A stretch of 64,000 nucleotides of DNA from Heterobilharzia americana (lineage: Eukaryota > Platyhelminthes > Trematoda > Strigeidida > Schistosomatidae), in NCBI GenBank assembly GCA_944470555.2, contig OX104130.1, positions 67,213,160 through 67,277,159 of the forward strand, in the 5' to 3' direction. The notes under the pieces are model-generated. The model searched no databases and was not told where the DNA came from. It saw only the letters and a list, made by a program, of their open reading frames with translations. Positions within the stretch are counted from its first letter, which is position 1. The number at the start of each line of letters is the position of its first letter. Below, one piece after another: positions 58,201 through 64,000 of this stretch. Made by a program: the position numbers and the translations under genes.

Positions 58201-58719
58201 AGCCTTCGATGCTGTTGGAAGCAGGCCATCATGATAACCACTCCATAACTCAGTGTGCTCGTGGTTGTCGTCTGGGTGACAATATTGGAGTAGATTATTG
58301 ACTCCTCTCCAGTTGACAGTTTAGAGAGTCCACTTCCATCCCATGTGCACATTCCTCGCAGATTTCTAGCACTTCTATGTCATACCTTCTCATCTCTTTT
58401 GCAGTCTGGGCAGCATTATCAGCTAGCTTCAAACGATATGGGGACATTCCATGTCCCCATGTTTGCTTCCAATTTCATCGAGAGAAGAGAAGACACATCG
58501 GCCAGTTGGCTTCCTGCGAGCTTTCAGCAACTGGTGTCATTCTGTCTCTCCAATTCCAGCGGGGAATAGGTTTATTTTTATGTTCTCTGTGCTCTGGAGT
58601 TTCCGTAGCGACTGTATTGGTTTCACTGGGTAGGGTTGCTAGCCGTATGCCCAACCTTCCCTCTTTATCCGGGTTTAGGACCGACTAGCAACTAGTGAAC
58701 TAGTTAGCTAGGTGAGGTT
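55251..58719 (-). mobile_element. RTE-clade (SR2-like) retrotransposon, full length but decayed
   Basis: On the minus strand the element begins AACCTCACCTAGCTAACTAG (from 58719) and ends with AATAATAATAATG at 55251. Recognisable remnants are a GMSP/RTMFEA-like endonuclease start (about 58450), GDMNAKQWGADNTGRE (about 57950), a KFNTQKLKDETTKDIF segment (about 57560) and RT and tail pieces to about 55300. All frames are broken. The flanks share a TAGTC-like motif (55240s and 58722-58730), which may be a decayed target-site duplication. The 3' end sits directly against an Sm-alpha copy at 55060-55240, so it probably inserted at or next to that SINE. Confidence 0.85.
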
Positions 58720-60579
58720 AATAGTCTTTCATATCAATGTAAACTAACTGCTTTCTTAAAAGTGTTGAAACGTAAAGTACTGGGTTTTATACAAGTCTGT
58801 TTCACAATATAGTCTGCTTATTTATAACTAAATCTATAGTGGTACGTATCTTTTTGCTACTTAATTAGACGGAAGGTTATTAAACGGCTGATTGCATTTC
58901 ATAATTAGTGATATGCATATAAGTTTTTATTATTATACAAAAGTAGAGTATCTTTAAACGAGTGATATATTGGCTGGAGATCTATGTATGGCATAGGCAA
59001 CCGGACAAAAGTATCCAGTAGGTTCATAGTAAAAGTTAAAAGGAGGATTGTACTTTACAGATAGAAACTGACCATAAAATTTGTTGGTTTTGTGATGCAG
59101 AATGCAGATGTATTAGCCTATCACTGTCTTAAAATGTATTGATATTTTAAGTGGTTGAAAGTAATCAGGCGTTACCACAGACCTAGATTTCGCACTTGGT
59201 CAGCTTCCTAGACTGGTGACTACTATAATTTGATAGACAGAATTCAATTCGCAATGAGGACTAGATAAGATGATATAACTCTTCAGTGGCCTATCACAAA
59301 CTTTAGCGTATGATGATTATAGCTGAATGAAAAGCTAAGCTGTGATAGAATCTACGGTTGAAGTCTTCCGGTTACACTCCTGTTATATTATCTGCTATGA
59401 TCCAACTGGTGAGCAGGTTAAAATTTCACTTCACTAATATTCGCTATCCTACTGATATTTCTGATCAAATTATTAATATTCATCTGAATTTTAGCTTTTA
59501 TAAGCCAACTTAACATACCTATTAAGTTGAAATATTGATTTTGTCTCCATTTAAGACATTACACAGGATCCAACCATGAATTTCAAATATAGTAAACAGC
59601 TAAATTATCGGATTAAATAAATCACAGAACAATGTCTTACCTTTTCAATATAAAGAAAAGAAGGTGGAGAATATTTTCCAGCTGACCGAGTTGTTGTTGA
59701 ATTTGATTTAAGATTAGTTTTGACCAAGGTTACCAGTGTTGATATGCTGATCTTTTGAATTATATAAACAAACAAACAAATATAGGAAGATATAAGTATA
59801 TCCCATCATTTTAATCCTCATGTGAATTCGCCTTTCGTCTTCTCTTCATCCAACTTACATGATAGCGATTGGATTGACAATGAAATCAAGGAAACTATGA
59901 GATATTTGGAGGTGAATTGCTTATGAACCATTGTATGCATACTTCATCTATTAATTCTGAATGATAACTCACCGAATCCATGCATTCACCGTTCATATAT
60001 GTATAAACTATACACTTACATCATATTATACACAAAAAACAATAAACAACAAATCAGTTGACAAGGGCTTAGAATATGGGCGGAGCGTTCTTATAAAAAA
60101 TAATGCAAATATAGATCTTTACTAAATATGTTATGATCAGGATTGTAAATGACCTATGAGGTTTATATGATGAAGTATGCATATGTTGCTATAACAACTA
60201 AGAAGAATGTATTTAGAGAAATCTGTTCTTAGTTTGATGGAAAGTTAGATAATGTTTTGTTTTTAAGTGTAGTGAAACTTGTAGAATGAAGTCACTACGT
60301 TTTCTGTAGTGTCTATTGAACATAAGGCTTGAAGAACTCAGGCTTAAGCCTATCTGAAATGCCAGTAATATCGGTGGAAACGTCACATTGATTTTATCAT
60401 ATAAACATACTGGATTCCTGTAACTACACAATCGTCTTTAAGTGATAGAGGAACTTTCTAGACCCTACACCAAAAGCATTTTATTTGTAATAATGAATTT
60501 AACTATAATTGTCTATCGATACTTGTGTTTTACTGTTGATATATTAGAGCAAATTACACTAACTCTTTTGGTGGATGGG
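58720..60579. other. No gene seen
   Basis: AT-rich sequence after the RTE element, without recognisable coding or repeat structure. Confidence 0.45.
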
Positions 60580-60800
60580 CTCTTTTCTGGTCGCCATGAT
60601 ACTGCCTGAATATTCATAATATTGTTGCCTGCTTATTGGCCGGCAGTGGAATCCAGGAAGTGTGTTTCATATTGTTTGGGACTCATCAAATGAATGTACC
60701 TACACCCCAGCGATTAATTTTCGTACTGAGACCCAAACCCAGCACCCCTGGTTTCACACCTCCGAGTATTGTCCACTAGGCAATTGGGGTACGATAGCAA
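60580..60800 (-). mobile_element. Sm-alpha-like SINE
   Basis: The minus-strand ribozyme has TTGATGA for CTGATGA (C3 lost) and ATGAAACACAC. The tail and inverted head (GTACTGAGACCCAAACCCAG on plus) are visible. Confidence 0.68.
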
Positions 60801-63800
60801 TGGATATAAGTTACTGTTTACTGGTTATAGATAAGTTAGTTGAAGTATTTTAGTCAAGTCTGGAACATCAGTGAATTGTGTTATACATAGACTTTATTGT
60901 TGAGGTAAAAAAGTCTCTGTACCTAAACAGTAAATGTTAATTTACAGTGAAAATACCGTATATTTCACTTAGTGTTCAGTTACTTTTAACTACACCAGAA
61001 ATATATTGTCATTTCCACTGATGAGCTTACTTTTAGCCAGGTAATTTAAGTAGTATGTTAGAAAATAATGAAGATAACTTTCGCTAAGTTCAAAGATGAG
61101 ATAGGTATGTACACTTACTCAATCGTTTCATCAACACCATGCATAATAATAATTAAAATAATTAATGCATGAATGTAACAATAATTTTAACAGCGAACAA
61201 AATGCATCACCCTTCAACTTGTTGTTTTCTACCTTCTTCTATGGGAAAATAGCAGAAAAATACGACTCAAATTTTGAATATACATATTAGTGTGTAAACC
61301 TATAGTTAAGTGAAATAATGATAATGCATTCTAATTGTTAACTTGACAGTGACTAACTGTAACAATTTATAAAATGACTTTCAAAATCAACCATCACTAA
61401 TCCCACCAACTCCCCTTGTTTAACTCAAGTAAAAGAAAAAGTAATATACTAAACCCCGGTACAGCTTCCAGTCACTTCTCTCCACTACCATCTTAAACCT
61501 CCCTAAACGGTGATGAAAAAAAAAACAGAAAAAAAGGAAGATAAGTAACCATAAAATTCTTGTCATCATCGAGAAAAGAAAGAAGATAAGTATATTACGA
61601 AACGTTATTTTCTTCCCCCAAACACAAAAAAAGGAAACAAATCGAACAGTCTTAGTAATGATTGAACTTAGCTGACAAATTGTCAACTATTTATCTATCC
61701 ATCGTTCTTTTACATTTTTTACAACAGGTGTCGATTTTCTCATTACACTATAACCATAATAATAATGATGATAATAGTTCCCATCAATATCAGGAACACC
61801 AAGAATACAAACTGGATGATATGAATGCAGTTGTGTGAATAAGTTTGTGCACTTTAGAAACGTATTGTGAAAATATGTCGGTATTTAAATTGTACATTTA
61901 GAAACTAACTAACTAATCAAGTTTTAGTTAGTTGTTGTTTTGTTAGACAAAGTGAAGGGAATAATTTTCACTGCCTAACCATATCAGCATGAAATGCAAA
62001 TGAAGGCAGTTAATGTTTCATTCATATTGAACTTACAATATACAATACCTTGTAAGTGACAATTGTATCACAGTATAATGGATTACACAATTAATATCGT
62101 TAATCTAACAGGCAGTCTTTAGAAGGTTTCACTGCCACTGGTAACTTTAGTAGTTAATCGAGTGTTTCACGATCCAATCAAGATGTTTTATATCAACAAG
62201 TGGAGCATGTTTTATCATGAATAATGTGACCACAAAAGTGTTCTTACTTTCAGTGTTGCCTGTCTATTTAAAACTTGTAGATTTAATTTCGAAATCGGAA
62301 TTGCTAGCTAGGTTGTAAGATGGTTAATCAGTGTCTTGAAGTTCTACAATTCAGCGTGAAATGCGATGTAAATCAACATCGCTTTGAAGGTCACCCAACC
62401 AAGTTTCACTCTTTGGATGAAACTACCATCTTTGAATATACTGGAACTTCCTAGATGAGTATCATAGACGATTGATTTCAAGTCAGAAAAACAGTTAAAG
62501 CTAATAAACTCATTCTTCAATTCATAGTTTCGATAAATTGCACATATATAAGCCGTAATATTTTTATGGATTTTCGACTAGTCAGAAGCTCTAGGATGAA
62601 GTAAAAGTTTCTTTGAAGTATAATAAAATAGTAGGCATAAATTTTTTTCAAGAAGCTTGGTGGTTTTGATGTCATAGCTTTTCTGGCCACACAGTTAAGT
62701 TTGATTTAGAAGACCAGATTAAGTTGCTGGGGTAGGTTATGATCAGAAACCGACTATACCTATCTTATTAGGAGTGGTTGTCGTGACTTATTAGTCTAGT
62801 GGATAACACTCTGGCGTCTGAAGCCACTGCTCCTGGAATCGAGTTTAAGTCGGAATAACTTCACTCACTGAGAGGGAGGTATATCTAGCTGATGAGTCCC
62901 AAATAGGATCAAACGTACACCCTGGATTCCGTTCCTAGCCATAGCTCGTCATTATTTTCGGAGATAAAAGGTTAAGTCTTTAATTTTGATTTTATTCAAT
63001 GGTTATCATAAGCTTAACAAATCGGTCTTACTATAGAAGTTACATATGGTCAGTGTGTCTTAGCAAAAACACCAGCAATCGGAGGCAGCAACACCTAAGT
63101 AACAAACTGTAGAAAAGACATTCCGCTTGTCCACGAATATGCTACTACACTACTACTGCTTGTATGCATGGTTTTTTAAAATTAAATTTATCTAATACGG
63201 GAAGTATTATCTTTGATTAGAATTTCGTAACATTTCATACTGCTAATGTCAACAATTACTACTTCGGCTGAAGAGTGATCGTGATTATCAATGAGCAAAC
63301 TTATGATGAAGAGAATTATTTGCCTAGTATTTGTACACGTTCAGTCGTTACTTTTTGATAAAAATAAACTTCATTTCTGCCTACAGTTCATAATCCTTCA
63401 GCTTGGAATACATTTGAAAATTTATTAATGATCTAGATGAGAATAAGTAACTTAGTTTACAATACGAAATTAACTTTTTATATAGTCTGGGTATTCTGGT
63501 AGAACAATAGCGAACATAACACTAACTTCACGTCATCTCGTTACTAGTTCGTATTCTTAACATGTCTTGCCTTACTGTGGAAATACACAGAACCACCTTG
63601 CCTTATAGTCAGTTAATAATACATTTTTAGAAAATGCTTGATATTGAATGCCTGCTAGTGGATCGACTTCAAGGTCATCCCTAGAAGTTGATTTATTGCC
63701 ACTGATCATGTACAGTTATCTCTATCTGTAATCAAATATGTATAATGAAACTACATAAGGATACAACTTTTATCATTTCTAACAATATAAAGTGAAGTGG

Positions 63801-64000
63801 CTAATTCATAGAATTTCTAGGATCGAATCATCCTACATCAGCTGAAAAAATCTCAGGTTACGCTAACTCTTAAATCACACCAATTCAAACCGGAACTCAG
63901 AGTACAGAAGAAGCGCATTCAGTACTTGTTTTACGATGGTCTAACTAATAACTTATCTCTTATGCGTAATCTCCTTCTCTTTGCATTTTTTTGGAGATTT
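60801..64000. other. No gene seen apart from one SINE
   Basis: The Sm-alpha copy at 62765-62970 is the only feature. Low-complexity A-rich and ATA-rich tracts occur near 61500-61800. Confidence 0.45.
62765..62970 (+). mobile_element. Sm-alpha-like SINE
   Basis: The A-box part (ATTAGTCTAGTGGATAACAC) and ribozyme CTGATGA (62889-62895) with GTCCCAAATAGGAT are good, but GAAA has become CAAA, losing G12. Confidence 0.75.

Noticed and set aside
1..64000. CRISPR arrays, bacterial operons or rRNA genes
   Set aside because: No regular short spaced repeats, bacterial gene layout or rRNA sequence is seen; introns and SINEs indicate animal DNA.

Overview
The window is AT-rich, repeat-dense, intron-bearing animal DNA and looks like a Schistosoma (blood fluke) genome. 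The basis is a flatworm-style pax6 with very long low-complexity linkers, RTE-clade non-LTR retrotransposons of the SR2 type, and many copies of the Sm-alpha class of SINE, which carries a hammerhead ribozyme. The species cannot be fixed from the sequence alone.

The only protein-coding gene I can support is pax6, on the minus strand. Five exons join in phase: 36703-36357 (paired domain), 22496-21332 and 15927-15409 (linker, then the first 18 residues of the homeodomain), 14534-14047 (rest of the homeodomain), and 12406-11123 (C-terminal region and stop). The start codon lies in one or more exons upstream of 36703 that I could not establish; 51464-51365 is a weak candidate. The visible part encodes about 1267 residues, about three times a vertebrate Pax6, mainly because the paired-homeodomain linker is over 500 residues long.

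The rest is mobile DNA or unannotated non-coding DNA. There are three near full-length, decayed RTE elements (509-3761 plus, 16491-19905 plus, 55251-58719 minus) and one 5'-truncated RTE copy (4997-5672), several with visible target-site duplications. There is also a 1.5 kb foldback element beside the pax6 3' end (9330-10865), a MITE-like element (51927-52273) and an (AT)n tract (34954-35034).

The most striking content is a set of SINE families. Three have a tRNA-like pol III head followed by a hammerhead-ribozyme motif: Sm-alpha-like (about 20 copies), SINE-B (9736-10014 and relatives) and SINE-C (8085-8625, 24255-24775 and others). A fourth tRNA-headed family, SINE-D, shows no ribozyme. Nine hammerhead motifs keep every core residue I can score. 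One lies in a pax6 intron in the sense orientation. Several copies sit as inverted pairs or within long hairpins. SINE-B to SINE-D are working labels used only here.
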